From CAVQGM01 sp963712065 (GTDB lineage Bacteria > Actinomycetota > Acidimicrobiia > Acidimicrobiales > Acidimicrobilacustridaceae): a DNA stretch of 64,000 bases. The stretch is taken from the NCBI GenBank assembly GCA_963712065.1, contig CAVQGM010000001.1, forward strand, positions 434,001 to 498,000, read 5' to 3'. The position numbers and the translations under genes were made by a program. The notes below the pieces were generated by a model. The model made no database searches. It was given only the letters and a program-made list of their open reading frames with translations, and was not told where the DNA came from. This document shows, in pieces, positions 56,422-64,000 of this stretch. Within the stretch, counting starts at the first letter, position 1. Every line of letters begins with the position of its first letter.

Positions 56422-58094
56422 CGCGGCGCGGTGGGCGTCGGTCACTCGGGCCGACCGTCGCCCTCGCCCTGATGGGGCTCGTGGCCCTGCTCGTGACGGT
56501 GACGGCGTGCACGTCCGACGACGGCACCGCGACACCGGAGCCCGAGCCCCGACCGCCGGGCGAGGAGGTGCCACCCGCACCGTCCCGCGCCGGTGGCCGT
56601 CTGGTGTACGGACTGGCGCGCGAGACCGAGGGGTGGAACCCGGGGACGAGCACCTGGTCGCCGTCGGGGGAGGAGGTCGCCCGGGCCGTGTTCGACACCC
56701 TGGCCGCCTACGACCTCGACCTCGGGGTGCAGCCCGACCTGGCCGAGGCCATCACCTCGGACCCGACCGCCACGGTGTGGACGATCCGACTCCGGCCGGG
56801 GGTCGTCCTCCAGAACGGCCGCCCGGTCGATGCCCGCGTCGTGGCCGACGGCCTGGACGTGCTGCGCACCGCCCCGCAGACGGCGGCCGTGCTCGAGCCC
56901 GTCGTCGAGGTGACCACCACCGACGACCTGACCGTCGTCGTCACCATGCGCCGGCCGTGGTCCACCTTCCCGAACGTGCTCACCGGACGGGCGGGTATGG
57001 TCGCCGATCCCGACTGGCTGCGCAGCGGCGCCGCCGACGGTCCGATCGGCACCGGGCCGTTCCGAGTCGGGTCGTGGGAGCCGGGCAACCGACTCCTCGC
57101 GGTGCGCAACCCCGACTACTGGCGGGTCGACGACGGCGGCACCCGGCTCCCGTACCTCGACGAGGTCGAGTTCCGACCGATCCCCGACCCCGAGGTCCGC
57201 GAGGCATCCCTCAGAGCCGGGACGATCGACGTCATGCAGACCACCTCGTCGGGTCAGATCGACGCCTTCACCGCCCTCGACGAGGACGGTGAGCTGCAGT
57301 TCTTCACCGATCCCGACGACGAGCCGGCCGAAGCGGCCATCGCCCTCGACACCGCTGTGGCCCCGTTCGACGACCCCGAGGCCCGACGGGCCCTCGCCCT
57401 CGCCACCGACGCCGAGGCCTTCGCCGACACCGTCGAGAGCGGCGCCTTCGAGCCGGCCGACGGCCCCTACCCCGAGGCGTCCCCGTGGTACGCGACCACC
57501 GACTACCCGGCCCCCGACGCCGATGCCGCCACCGCCCTCGTCGAGCGGGTGAAGGCCCGCAACGGCGGGACCTTCGCCTTCACGGTGCTCGCACCGGTCG
57601 ACGCCCATGTGCTCGCCGGGCTGCAGTACCTCGTCGACCGCTGGACGACGGTGGGCATCGTCGCCACCATCGAGCCGCTCCCGCCCGGCGAGGTCGACCG
57701 ACGGCTCGCGCTCGGCGCCTTCCAGGCCGCCTTCGTCGAGGCCTTCGACGGCGCCCACCCCGTCGACGACGCCGTCGAGTGGCACCCGCGGGCCGTCGCC
57801 CCGGTCGGTGGGCCCGCCCTCAACGTGACCCGCTTCGCCGACGAGCGGCTCGGCGCCGCCCTCGACGATGCCGAGCAGACCACCGACGTTGGCCGCCAGC
57901 GCGAGCACTACCAGGAGGCCCAGCGACGCCTGGCCGAGGGACTCCCCTACGTGTGGCTCCACCACGGGCAGGCGGGCGTCGCCGCCGCCGACGACCTCGT
58001 CGACGTGGTCACCTGGACCCTTCCCGACGGCACCACGGGCCGGCCCCTGGTCGGCGGCACCCACCCCGTGTGGCAGATCTGGCGCTCGTCCTGA
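56418..58094 (+). CDS. ABC transporter substrate-binding lipoprotein (peptide/nickel family 5)
   Basis: 558 aa from GTG 56418. Lipoprotein signal peptide ALMGLVALLVTVTAC (lipobox VTAC, Cys about 31). The mature chain follows the SBP_bac_5 pattern: WNPGTSTWSPSGEEVARAVFDTLAAYD, VWTIRLRPGVVLQNGRPVDARVV, GPFRVGSWEPGNRLLAVRNPDYWR, and RLAEGLPYVWLHHGQAGVAA. It would bind an oligopeptide or other ligand outside the membrane. No permease or ATPase gene is nearby, so it is an orphan in this window. It is translationally coupled to the Dabb gene. Confidence 0.9.
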   Translation: MTRRGGRRSLGPTVALALMGLVALLVTVTACTSDDGTATPEPEPRPPGEEVPPAPSRAGGRLVYGLARETEGWNPGTSTWSPSGEEVARAVFDTLAAYDLDLGVQPDLAEAITSDPTATVWTIRLRPGVVLQNGRPVDARVVADGLDVLRTAPQTAAVLEPVVEVTTTDDLTVVVTMRRPWSTFPNVLTGRAGMVADPDWLRSGAADGPIGTGPFRVGSWEPGNRLLAVRNPDYWRVDDGGTRLPYLDEVEFRPIPDPEVREASLRAGTIDVMQTTSSGQIDAFTALDEDGELQFFTDPDDEPAEAAIALDTAVAPFDDPEARRALALATDAEAFADTVESGAFEPADGPYPEASPWYATTDYPAPDADAATALVERVKARNGGTFAFTVLAPVDAHVLAGLQYLVDRWTTVGIVATIEPLPPGEVDRRLALGAFQAAFVEAFDGAHPVDDAVEWHPRAVAPVGGPALNVTRFADERLGAALDDAEQTTDVGRQREHYQEAQRRLAEGLPYVWLHHGQAGVAAADDLVDVVTWTLPDGTTGRPLVGGTHPVWQIWRSS

Positions 58095-58113
58095 TCCGGC
58101 CCGTCCCGACACC

Positions 58114-58566
58114 GTGATCCGCGTCACCGTCGCCATCCTCGTGGTCGCCCTCGCCGGCACCGTCGTCGTCGGCCTCGTCGGCGCCGGAGTCGGCCGCCTG
58201 CGGATGGCCCGCACCCGCCGACGAGTCGACGACGTGCTCGGCGCCACCCGGGTTCGCCGGCTCGACGACGCCGACGTGGTGGAGGTGCGCTCGCTCGGGC
58301 GCGGCGGCGGGGCGGGGCACGGCGGGATGGCGCTCACCACGGCGCACCTGGTGTTCGTGCCCGACCTGGCCACCGCCTCGGTGGTGTGGATCCCACTCGA
58401 CGCCATCGCCGCCGTGGAGGTGCCCCGGCACCACCGCCGGGTGATCGGGTGGACCCGGATGCTGCGCGTCACCTATCGGGACGACGCAGGGGAGGACCAG
58501 GCCGTGTGGCGCGTCGACGACGCCGACGGTTGGGCACGCGACCTGACCGGACGACGGCGACCCTGA
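58114..58566 (+). CDS. Hypothetical membrane-anchored protein
   Basis: 150 aa from GTG 58114. One N-terminal membrane helix (VAILVVALAGTVVVGLVGAGVG) is followed by a basic stretch (RMARTRRR) and a beta-rich cytoplasmic domain (MALTTAHLVFVPDLATASVVWIPLDAIAAVEVPRHH, MLRVTYRDDAGEDQAVWRV) that resembles PH-like domains of small actinobacterial proteins. No named family is certain. It is 19 nt downstream of the substrate-binding protein gene and likely in the same transcript. Confidence 0.7.
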   Translation: MIRVTVAILVVALAGTVVVGLVGAGVGRLRMARTRRRVDDVLGATRVRRLDDADVVEVRSLGRGGGAGHGGMALTTAHLVFVPDLATASVVWIPLDAIAAVEVPRHHRRVIGWTRMLRVTYRDDAGEDQAVWRVDDADGWARDLTGRRRP

Positions 58567-58575
58567 CCGCCGCGG

Positions 58576-59427
58576 TCAGGCCGTTCCGACGGCGTGGTCG
58601 AACGCGGCCCGCAGGTGGCGCCCGATCCCCTCACCGCGGTGGTCGGGGTGGACGACCACCCGACCGAGCTGGGTGTGCTCGCCGTCGGTCCACCCACGGG
58701 CGACCCCGACGACGCGGCCGTCCCGTCGGGCGGTCACCACGACCGGGCGGCCGGCCGACGGCGGCGAGGCGGGGGTCGCCGACCCGTCGTCGTCGCCCTC
58801 GGCCCGACGGGCCAGATCGAGGGCCTCGGGGTCGGCCATGGTCGACACGGTGAGCTCCACGGGGAGGCCGCCCCGACCGACGACGGCGGGGCGGGCCATG
58901 GGCGCGTCGGCGATCGGCATCCACCGGCGGTGGGGATCGCCGTGGCGTTCCTCCTGGAGCACGTGCACGCGGTCGAAGACCACCGCGATCCGGTACGCGT
59001 CGAGCGCGGCGATGGTCTGGGGGATGCGCTCGGGTCGCGCGTCGTCGACCAGGGTGACGTGGGGGACGAACGGGAGGTCGACCCGACGTTCGAGGGGCGG
59101 ACGGAAGACGGCGGAACGAAGGCGGTGGAGGGCGGCCACCTGCTCGTCGCCGCCGCCGACGGCGAGGTGCAGGGTGGGCGTCGTCGGGAGGAACGTAGTG
59201 GGCGGTCCGAGCACGAGGTGCAGCGGACGGCAGGCGGCCGCCGCCTCCCGCACGACCCGCAGGGCATCGGCCAGCGCGTCCTCCCGCACGTTGACCGGCG
59301 GCACCAGCGTGAGGTGGGGCGGCACGCGGTCGAGCGCGGTCTCCCCGCACGCCCGCCGCAGCCCGTCGATCTCCCGGTCGAACGGCGCCGGCACCAGCAG
59401 CACCACCCCGATCCGCACCCGAGCCAC
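58576..59427 (-). CDS. 2H phosphoesterase (2'-5' RNA ligase-like) fused to a GNAT domain
   Basis: 283 aa. The N-terminal 175 residues carry the two HxTx motifs of the 2H superfamily: PPHLTLVPP (about 37-45) and PFVPHVTLVDD (about 119-129). The C-terminal 85 residues are a GNAT core, with VVVTARRDGRVVGVARG and the acetyl-CoA loop VVHPDHRGEGIGRHLRAAF. Stand-alone 2H proteins act on cyclic phosphates or RNA ends; the fusion links this to acetyl transfer on an unknown acceptor. The C-terminus is short for a GNAT, so motif B may be incomplete. Confidence 0.8.
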   Translation of the reverse strand: MARVRIGVVLLVPAPFDREIDGLRRACGETALDRVPPHLTLVPPVNVREDALADALRVVREAAAACRPLHLVLGPPTTFLPTTPTLHLAVGGGDEQVAALHRLRSAVFRPPLERRVDLPFVPHVTLVDDARPERIPQTIAALDAYRIAVVFDRVHVLQEERHGDPHRRWMPIADAPMARPAVVGRGGLPVELTVSTMADPEALDLARRAEGDDDGSATPASPPSAGRPVVVTARRDGRVVGVARGWTDGEHTQLGRVVVHPDHRGEGIGRHLRAAFDHAVGTA

Positions 59428-59553
59428 ACCCAGACGCTAGTGAAGCGCGGGCACGATCTCGCCGATCACGCACGTCTTCAAGTGGCCTACCCGGAACCGA
59501 GCAAGGACCTGGCGCAGATCTCGATCGACTGACCGGCGTTCGCCCCGGGCTCG

Positions 59554-59949
59554 CTACTGGGGCTCGCCCACGGCGCGGAGCCGGGCGTGGGCCCGCTTGA
59601 GCGCGGCGTCGGCCTCGACGTCCTGCTCGCGCCGCGCCGCCTCCTCGGCCCGCTCGACGGCCCGCCGGGCCCGGTCGGCGTCGATGTGGTACGCCAGCTC
59701 GGCGAGGTCGGACAGGATCTTCACCCGGTCGTGGCTGACCTCGATGAACCCGCCGTGCACGGCGGCCACCTCGTCACGGCCGTCGGTGAGGGTGATCTTG
59801 ACCGGCCAGGTGTCGAGGGCGGCGATGAACGGGGCGTGCCCGGGCAGGAAGGCGATGTCGCCCCCACCGAGGGTGCGGGCCTGCACCATGGTCGCCTCGG
59901 CGGACAGGAGCGTGCGCTCGGGCGAGACGAGGTCGACCTGCAGCGGCAT
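59554..59949 (-). CDS. atpC: ATP synthase F1 epsilon subunit
   Basis: 131 aa. N-terminal beta-sandwich MPLQVDLVSPERTLLSAEATMVQARTLGGGDIAFLPGHAPFIAAL, with VHGGFIEVSHDRVKILSDLAE, and a C-terminal helical hairpin rich in Ala, Arg and Glu. It is part of the central stalk, coupling rotation and inhibiting ATP hydrolysis. Last gene of the atp operon here; its ATG overlaps the atpD stop by one base. Confidence 0.96.
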   Translation of the reverse strand: MPLQVDLVSPERTLLSAEATMVQARTLGGGDIAFLPGHAPFIAALDTWPVKITLTDGRDEVAAVHGGFIEVSHDRVKILSDLAELAYHIDADRARRAVERAEEAARREQDVEADAALKRAHARLRAVGEPQ

Positions 59950-61391
59950 CAGGCGCCCTGCTCGAGCTCGCGGGCCTTGGCCCGGGCCGACTCGGCGTCC
60001 CCGACGTTGAGGAACGCCTGCTCGGGCAGGTCGTCGAGGTCGCCGTCGATGAGCTGCTCGAAGGACTCCACGGTGGTCTCGACCGGGACCGTGACGCCCT
60101 TGAGACCGGTGAACACCTCGCCCACGTTGAACGGCTGGGACAGGAACCGCTGGATCTTGCGGGCCCGGTCGACGGTGACCCGGTCCTCCTCGGAGAGCTC
60201 GTCGAGGCCGAGGATGGCGATGATGTCCTGGAGCTCCTTGTAGCGCTGCAGGATCTCCTTGGTGCGGTTGGCCACGTCGTAGTGGCGCTGCCCGACGACC
60301 TCGGGGGCGAGGATCGACGAGGTCGACGCCAGCGGGTCGACCGCCGGGTAGATGCCGAGCGACGCGATCTGGCGCGAGAGCTCGGTGGTGGCGTCGAGGT
60401 GGGTGAACGTGGTGAACGGCGCCGGGTCGGTGTAGTCGTCGGCGGGCACGTACACCGCCTGCAGCGAGGTGATGGCCCGGCCGCGGGTGGAGGTGATCCG
60501 CTCCTGCAGCTCGCCCATCTCGTCGGCGAGGGTGGGCTGGTAGCCCACCGCCGAGGGCATGCGGCCGAGGAGCGTCGACACCTCGGAGCCGGCCTGGACG
60601 AACCGGAAGATGTTGTCGACGAACAGCAGCACGTCCTGGCCCTGCACGTCCCGGAAGTACTCGGCCATGGTCAGCGCCGACAGGGCGACCCGCAGGCGCA
60701 CGCCCGGCGGCTCGTCCATCTGGCCGTAGACGAGGGCGGCCTTCTCGATGACGCCGGACTCCTGCATCTCGATCCACAGGTCGGTGCCCTCACGGGTGCG
60801 CTCGCCGACCCCGGCGAACACCGACACACCACCGTGCTGGGTGGCGACGCGGTTGATCATCTCCTGGATGAGCACGGTCTTGCCCACGCCGGCGCCGCCG
60901 AACAGGCCGATCTTGCCGCCCTGCACGTAGGGGGTGAGCAGGTCGATGACCTTGATGCCGGTCTGGAACACGAGCGCCTTCGGCTCGAGCGAGTCGAACG
61001 ACGGGGCCTCGCGGTGGATGTCCCAGCGCTCGTCGAGGCCGCCGAGGTCCGGGGTGTCGAGGGGCTGGCCGAGCACGTTGAACACGTGGCCGAGGACCGG
61101 GTCGCCGACCGGCACCGAGATGCCACGGCCGGTGTTGCGCACCGGCGTGCCCCGGGTGAGGCCGTCGGTCGGCTGCATGCAGACCACCCGCACCCGGCTG
61201 TCGCCGATCTGCTGGGCGACCTCGGAGGTGATCACGACGTCCTTGCCGCCGATGTTCACGGTCATCTCGAGCGCGGTGTTGATCTCGGGGAGGGCCCCAC
61301 GCGGGAACTCGACGTCGGCCACGGGGCCGGCGATGGCGATCACCCGGCCTTCCTTCAGCTCGGTCGCCGGTGCGTTCTCGGTGACGGTCAT
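59949..61391 (-). CDS. atpD: ATP synthase F1 beta subunit
   Basis: 480 aa, catalytic subunit. Walker A GGAGVGKTVL, catalytic-site GERTREG, Walker B region VLLFVDNIFRFVQAGSEVS, and the signature MPSAVGYQPTLADEMGELQERI and HLDATTELSRQIASLGIYPAVDPLAS. The N-terminal 15 residues are variable. It alternates with alpha subunits in the F1 head at the inner face of the membrane. 26 nt downstream of atpG. Confidence 0.98.
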   Translation of the reverse strand: MTVTENAPATELKEGRVIAIAGPVADVEFPRGALPEINTALEMTVNIGGKDVVITSEVAQQIGDSRVRVVCMQPTDGLTRGTPVRNTGRGISVPVGDPVLGHVFNVLGQPLDTPDLGGLDERWDIHREAPSFDSLEPKALVFQTGIKVIDLLTPYVQGGKIGLFGGAGVGKTVLIQEMINRVATQHGGVSVFAGVGERTREGTDLWIEMQESGVIEKAALVYGQMDEPPGVRLRVALSALTMAEYFRDVQGQDVLLFVDNIFRFVQAGSEVSTLLGRMPSAVGYQPTLADEMGELQERITSTRGRAITSLQAVYVPADDYTDPAPFTTFTHLDATTELSRQIASLGIYPAVDPLASTSSILAPEVVGQRHYDVANRTKEILQRYKELQDIIAILGLDELSEEDRVTVDRARKIQRFLSQPFNVGEVFTGLKGVTVPVETTVESFEQLIDGDLDDLPEQAFLNVGDAESARAKARELEQGA

Positions 61392-61417
61392 CTGTCGCTC
61401 CTCGTCTGCGGCGTGGA

Positions 61418-62404
61418 TCAGTGGCGCGTGCGCGCCGGATCGGTCGGGTCGAGCTGCTGCTCGAAGAGATGGCGGGGGACGAGCATCTCGGGCATGAGCG
61501 CCTCGTCCGAGTCGGCGTCCTTCTTGAGCGCCTCGGCCCCACCGACGATCTCCATGATCTCGGTCGTGATGGCGTCCTGGCGGGCCCGGTTCATCACCCG
61601 GGTGAGGGAGGTCTTGAGCTCCTCGGCGTTGTCGGTGGCCGCCTTCATGGCCTTCTGGCGGGCGGCGTGCTCGGACGCCGAGGCGTCGAGCAGGGCCGAG
61701 TAGACCCGGGACTCGACGTAGCGGGGCAGGAGCTCCTCGAGGATCACCGTGGGGTTCGGCTCGTACTCGAGGTCGGCGCCCGGCCCCGAAGCCGGGGTCC
61801 CTGCGGTGCTCTCCTCGACCTGGAGGGGCAGGAACCGGCGGATCACCGGCTGCTGCACGCCGGCGGACCGGAACCTCCAGTAGCAGAGGTTCACCTCGCT
61901 CAGCTCGCCGGCCTCGAAGCGGGCGCGCACCGCGGTGGCGATCTCGCGGGCCTGGTCGTAGCCGGGCTGGTCGGTGACGCCGAGGAAGGAGTCCTCGATG
62001 TCGTAGCCGCGGAACCGGAAGTAGGTCAGCGCCTTCTTGCCGATGAGGAACAGCTTGTAGCCCTGCCCGGCGGCCTGGCGGTTGGCGATCTCCCGCTCGG
62101 CGTTGCGGATGATGGTGCTGTTGTACGCACCGCACAGCCCCCGGTCGGACGTGATCACGACGAACGCGGCGGTGTTGGCTTCGTCATGGGACTGGAGCAG
62201 CACGCTGTCACGGGCGGCACCGGCCGACACGAGGTCGAGGATGACGGAGGTGATCTCCTCCGCGTACGGCCGCGCCGCGGCCGCCCGCTCCTGGGCCTTG
62301 ACCACCCGGGTGGCGGCGATCAGCTCCATGGCGCGCGTGATCTTCTTCGTGGACTCGACGCTCTTGATGCGCCGACGAAGGATGCGCTCCTGGCCACCGG
62401 CCAT
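61418..62404 (-). CDS. atpG: ATP synthase F1 gamma subunit
   Basis: 328 aa, rotor stalk. The N-terminal helix ILRRRIKSVESTKKITRAMELIAATRVVKAQ, the middle segment SDRGLCGAYNSTIIRNAE and the C-terminal KAATDNAEELKTSLTRVMNRARQDAITTEIMEIVGGAEAL are diagnostic. A residue stretch of about 20 in the middle (LQVEESTAGTPASGPGADLE) and the C-terminal tail after GGAEAL make it some 35 residues longer than enterobacterial AtpG, common in actinobacteria. 3 nt after atpA. Confidence 0.97.
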   Translation of the reverse strand: MAGGQERILRRRIKSVESTKKITRAMELIAATRVVKAQERAAAARPYAEEITSVILDLVSAGAARDSVLLQSHDEANTAAFVVITSDRGLCGAYNSTIIRNAEREIANRQAAGQGYKLFLIGKKALTYFRFRGYDIEDSFLGVTDQPGYDQAREIATAVRARFEAGELSEVNLCYWRFRSAGVQQPVIRRFLPLQVEESTAGTPASGPGADLEYEPNPTVILEELLPRYVESRVYSALLDASASEHAARQKAMKAATDNAEELKTSLTRVMNRARQDAITTEIMEIVGGAEALKKDADSDEALMPEMLVPRHLFEQQLDPTDPARTRH

Positions 62405-62407
62405 CGA

Positions 62408-64000
62408 TCAGGCCTCTTCTTCCTCGCGGGTGAGCTCGGTCTCGGGCAGCGTCGCCTCGGCCCGGCCGCCTGCGGCCCGAGCGGCGGCGGCACCGGGATC
62501 GTCGACATCGGCGGCGACGCCCGCTCCCTCGCTCGGCAGGAACTCCTGCTTGAACGCCGCCACCGCGTCGGCGAGCCCGTCGGGCAGGGTGCCCTTCGTG
62601 CGGATCTCGTCGAGGATCTCGGGGTGGCGGCCCCGCACGTAGTCGAGCAGGTCGGCCTCGAAGCGCTTCACGTCGGCCACGGGGATGTCGTCGGCGTAGC
62701 CGTTGGTGCCGGCGAAGATCACCACCACCTGCTCCTCGACCGACATCGGCGAGTTCAGGCCCTGCTTCAGCAGCTCGGTGAGGCGATAGCCGCGCTCGAG
62801 CTGGGCGGCCGACACCTTGTCGAGCTCGGAGCCGAAGGTCGCGAACGCCTCGAGCTCGCGGAACTGGGCGAGGTCGAGCTTGAGGGTGCCCGACACCGAC
62901 TTCATGGCCTTGATCTGGGCGGCTCCGCCGACGCGGGACACCGAGATGCCCACGTCGACCGCGGGCCGGACACCGGACTTGAACAGGTCGTCCTGCAGGT
63001 ACACCTGGCCGTCGGTGATCGAGATCACGTTGGTCGGGATGTAGGCCGACACGTCACCGGCCTTGGTCTCGATGACCGGCAGCGCGGTCAGCGAGCCGGC
63101 GCCGAGGTCGTCGGAGAGCTTGGCGGCCCGCTCGAGCAGGCGGCTGTGCAGGTAGAACACGTCGCCGGGGTACGCCTCGCGGCCGGGAGGCCGCCGGAGC
63201 AGCAGGGACAGCTGGCGGTAGGCCTCGGCCTGCTTGGAGAGGTCGTCGTAGACGATGAGCGAGTGCTCGCCGTTCTCCATCCAGTGCTGGCCCATGGCGC
63301 AGCCGCCGTAGGGGGCGAGGTACTTGAACGGCGCCGGATCGGAGGCGGGCGCCACCACCACGACCGTGTAGTCGAGGGCGCCGTACTCCCGAAGGGTGTT
63401 CACCGTCTGGGCGACCGTCGAGGCCTTCTGACCGATGGCCACGTAGATGCACTTCACGCCCTGACCCTTCTGGTTCAGGATCGTGTCGATGCAGACCGTG
63501 GTCTTGCCGGTCTTGCGGTCGCCGATGATGAGCTCCCGCTGGCCGCGGCCGATCGGGGTCATGGCGTCGATCGACTTGATGCCGGTCTGCAGCGGCTCGT
63601 GCACCGGCTTGCGACCGGTGATGCCGGGCGCCTGGATCTCCATCCGGCGCATCTCGGCGCCGGTGATCGGACCGAGGCCGTCGATCGGGGCGCCCAGGGC
63701 GTTGACGACCCGGCCGAGCAGGGCGTCGCCCACCGGCACCGAGAGGATTCGGCCCGTCGCTCGCACCGGCGCGCCTTCGTCGATGGCGGCCGCCGATTCG
63801 CCGTCGGCCAGCACCACCGCGCCGATCGACTCCTCGTCGAGGTTCAGGGCCAGCCCGAGGGTGCCGCCCTCGAACTCGAGCAGCTCGTTCACCGACGCAT
63901 CGGGCAGGCCCGAGACGCGGGCGATGCCGTCGCCGACCTCGAGCACCCGGCCGACCTGCTTGGTCTCGAGCTCGGGCTTGAAGTCGGCGAGGTTCTTCTG
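62408..64000 (-). CDS. atpA: ATP synthase F1 alpha subunit, 5-prime end outside the window
   Basis: About 530 codons present. The frame runs to the window edge reading QKNLADFKPELETKQVGRVL before EVGDGIARVSGLPD, so the usual first 10-20 residues are missing; the GTG at 63946 is an internal codon, not the start. Walker A is GDRKTGKTTVC, with ALDYTVVVVAPASDPAPFKYLAPY and EAYPGDVFYLHSRLLERAAKL as signature blocks. A low-complexity tail of about 40 residues (ADVDDPGAAAARAAGGRAEA) follows the normal end. Regulatory, non-catalytic nucleotide-binding subunit. Confidence 0.97.
   Translation of the reverse strand, partial: QKNLADFKPELETKQVGRVLEVGDGIARVSGLPDASVNELLEFEGGTLGLALNLDEESIGAVVLADGESAAAIDEGAPVRATGRILSVPVGDALLGRVVNALGAPIDGLGPITGAEMRRMEIQAPGITGRKPVHEPLQTGIKSIDAMTPIGRGQRELIIGDRKTGKTTVCIDTILNQKGQGVKCIYVAIGQKASTVAQTVNTLREYGALDYTVVVVAPASDPAPFKYLAPYGGCAMGQHWMENGEHSLIVYDDLSKQAEAYRQLSLLLRRPPGREAYPGDVFYLHSRLLERAAKLSDDLGAGSLTALPVIETKAGDVSAYIPTNVISITDGQVYLQDDLFKSGVRPAVDVGISVSRVGGAAQIKAMKSVSGTLKLDLAQFRELEAFATFGSELDKVSAAQLERGYRLTELLKQGLNSPMSVEEQVVVIFAGTNGYADDIPVADVKRFEADLLDYVRGRHPEILDEIRTKGTLPDGLADAVAAFKQEFLPSEGAGVAADVDDPGAAAARAAGGRAEATLPETELTREEEEA

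Noticed and set aside
59428..59553. Possible gene remnant (reads VAYPEPSKDLAQISID before a stop on the plus strand)
   Set aside because: Only about 30 codons, no start or family match; treated as ordinary intergenic sequence upstream of the 2H-GNAT gene and downstream of atpC.
1..64000. CRISPR arrays, tRNA or rRNA genes, insertion sequences, prophage
   Set aside because: No regularly spaced repeats, no tRNA cloverleaf or rRNA-like stretch, no transposase or integrase was seen on either strand.

Overview
The window is about 64 kb of very GC-rich DNA (roughly 70% or more by eye), densely packed, with many GTG starts, frequent 1-4 nt gene overlaps and a strong bias to minus-strand operons. The gene content points to a high-GC actinobacterium: F420-type luciferase-like oxidoreductases, many acyl-CoA dehydrogenases and short-chain dehydrogenases (SDRs), EthD, DUF35 and DUF222-HNH proteins, and a MshB/Mca-type deacetylase. 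The mix resembles Acidimicrobiia or mycobacteria-like steroid and lipid degraders. No rRNA, tRNA, CRISPR array or transposase was seen. Assignment to Acidimicrobiia is an inference from gene style, not from a marker gene.

Layout. 0-3 kb: a CoA ligase, a DUF1295 membrane reductase and a GNAT acetyltransferase. 3.1-8.4 kb: a minus-strand operon of amidohydrolase, aldehyde dehydrogenase, Zn alcohol dehydrogenase, cyclase and cupin, divergent from an unknown two-domain protein. 9-11.4 kb: a secreted protein and a membrane mannosyltransferase-like protein. 11.5-15.7 kb: a six-gene operon (LLM oxidoreductase, SDR, NTF2-like, EthD, SDR, SDR). 16-19.4 kb: small membrane and lipoproteins, a TetR regulator, an LLM oxidoreductase and a flavodoxin. 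19.5-23.8 kb: an operon of two LLM enzymes, an isochorismatase-like protein without its catalytic residues and a small unknown protein, divergent from a thiolase. 24-31.7 kb: pentapeptide protein, PIG-L deacetylase, GyrI-like protein, two SDRs, an LLM enzyme, an APH(6)-type kinase, a frameshifted DUF222-HNH gene behind an SOS box, and a methyltransferase.

31.7-53.5 kb is the core. It carries recognisable counterparts of the mycobacterial genes for degrading the last two steroid rings (the HIP pathway, KstR2 regulon of M. tuberculosis): fadA6, a fadE31-type pair, ipdC, ipdB, ipdA, echA20, ipdF and fadE30, with an Rv3548c-like SDR at 27 kb. They are accompanied by a DUF35-thiolase pair, a MaoC hydratase, a FadH-like flavoenzyme, an enoyl-CoA hydratase and a CoA ligase. 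53.5-59.4 kb: MBL hydrolase, GNAT, a degenerate SDR, an orphan peptide-type substrate-binding lipoprotein and a 2H-phosphoesterase/GNAT fusion. 59.5-64 kb: the atpC, atpD, atpG, atpA end of the F1Fo ATP synthase operon; atpA runs off the window.

Regulation visible in the sequence falls into two sets of palindromes. Six intergenic sites share CTGACG-N3-CGTCAG (one arm base differs in two of them) and lie upstream of the steroid-type genes. Three sites of the type GAAC-N2-GTTC or AAAC-N2-GTTC, similar to the published mycobacterial KstR operator, lie upstream of the three other catabolic operons. Three genes (ipdB, an SDR, DUF222-HNH) carry single-base frameshifts, either real decay or indel errors in the assembly. 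Two families of intergenic hairpins are each repeated at two loci and are not explained by any gene.
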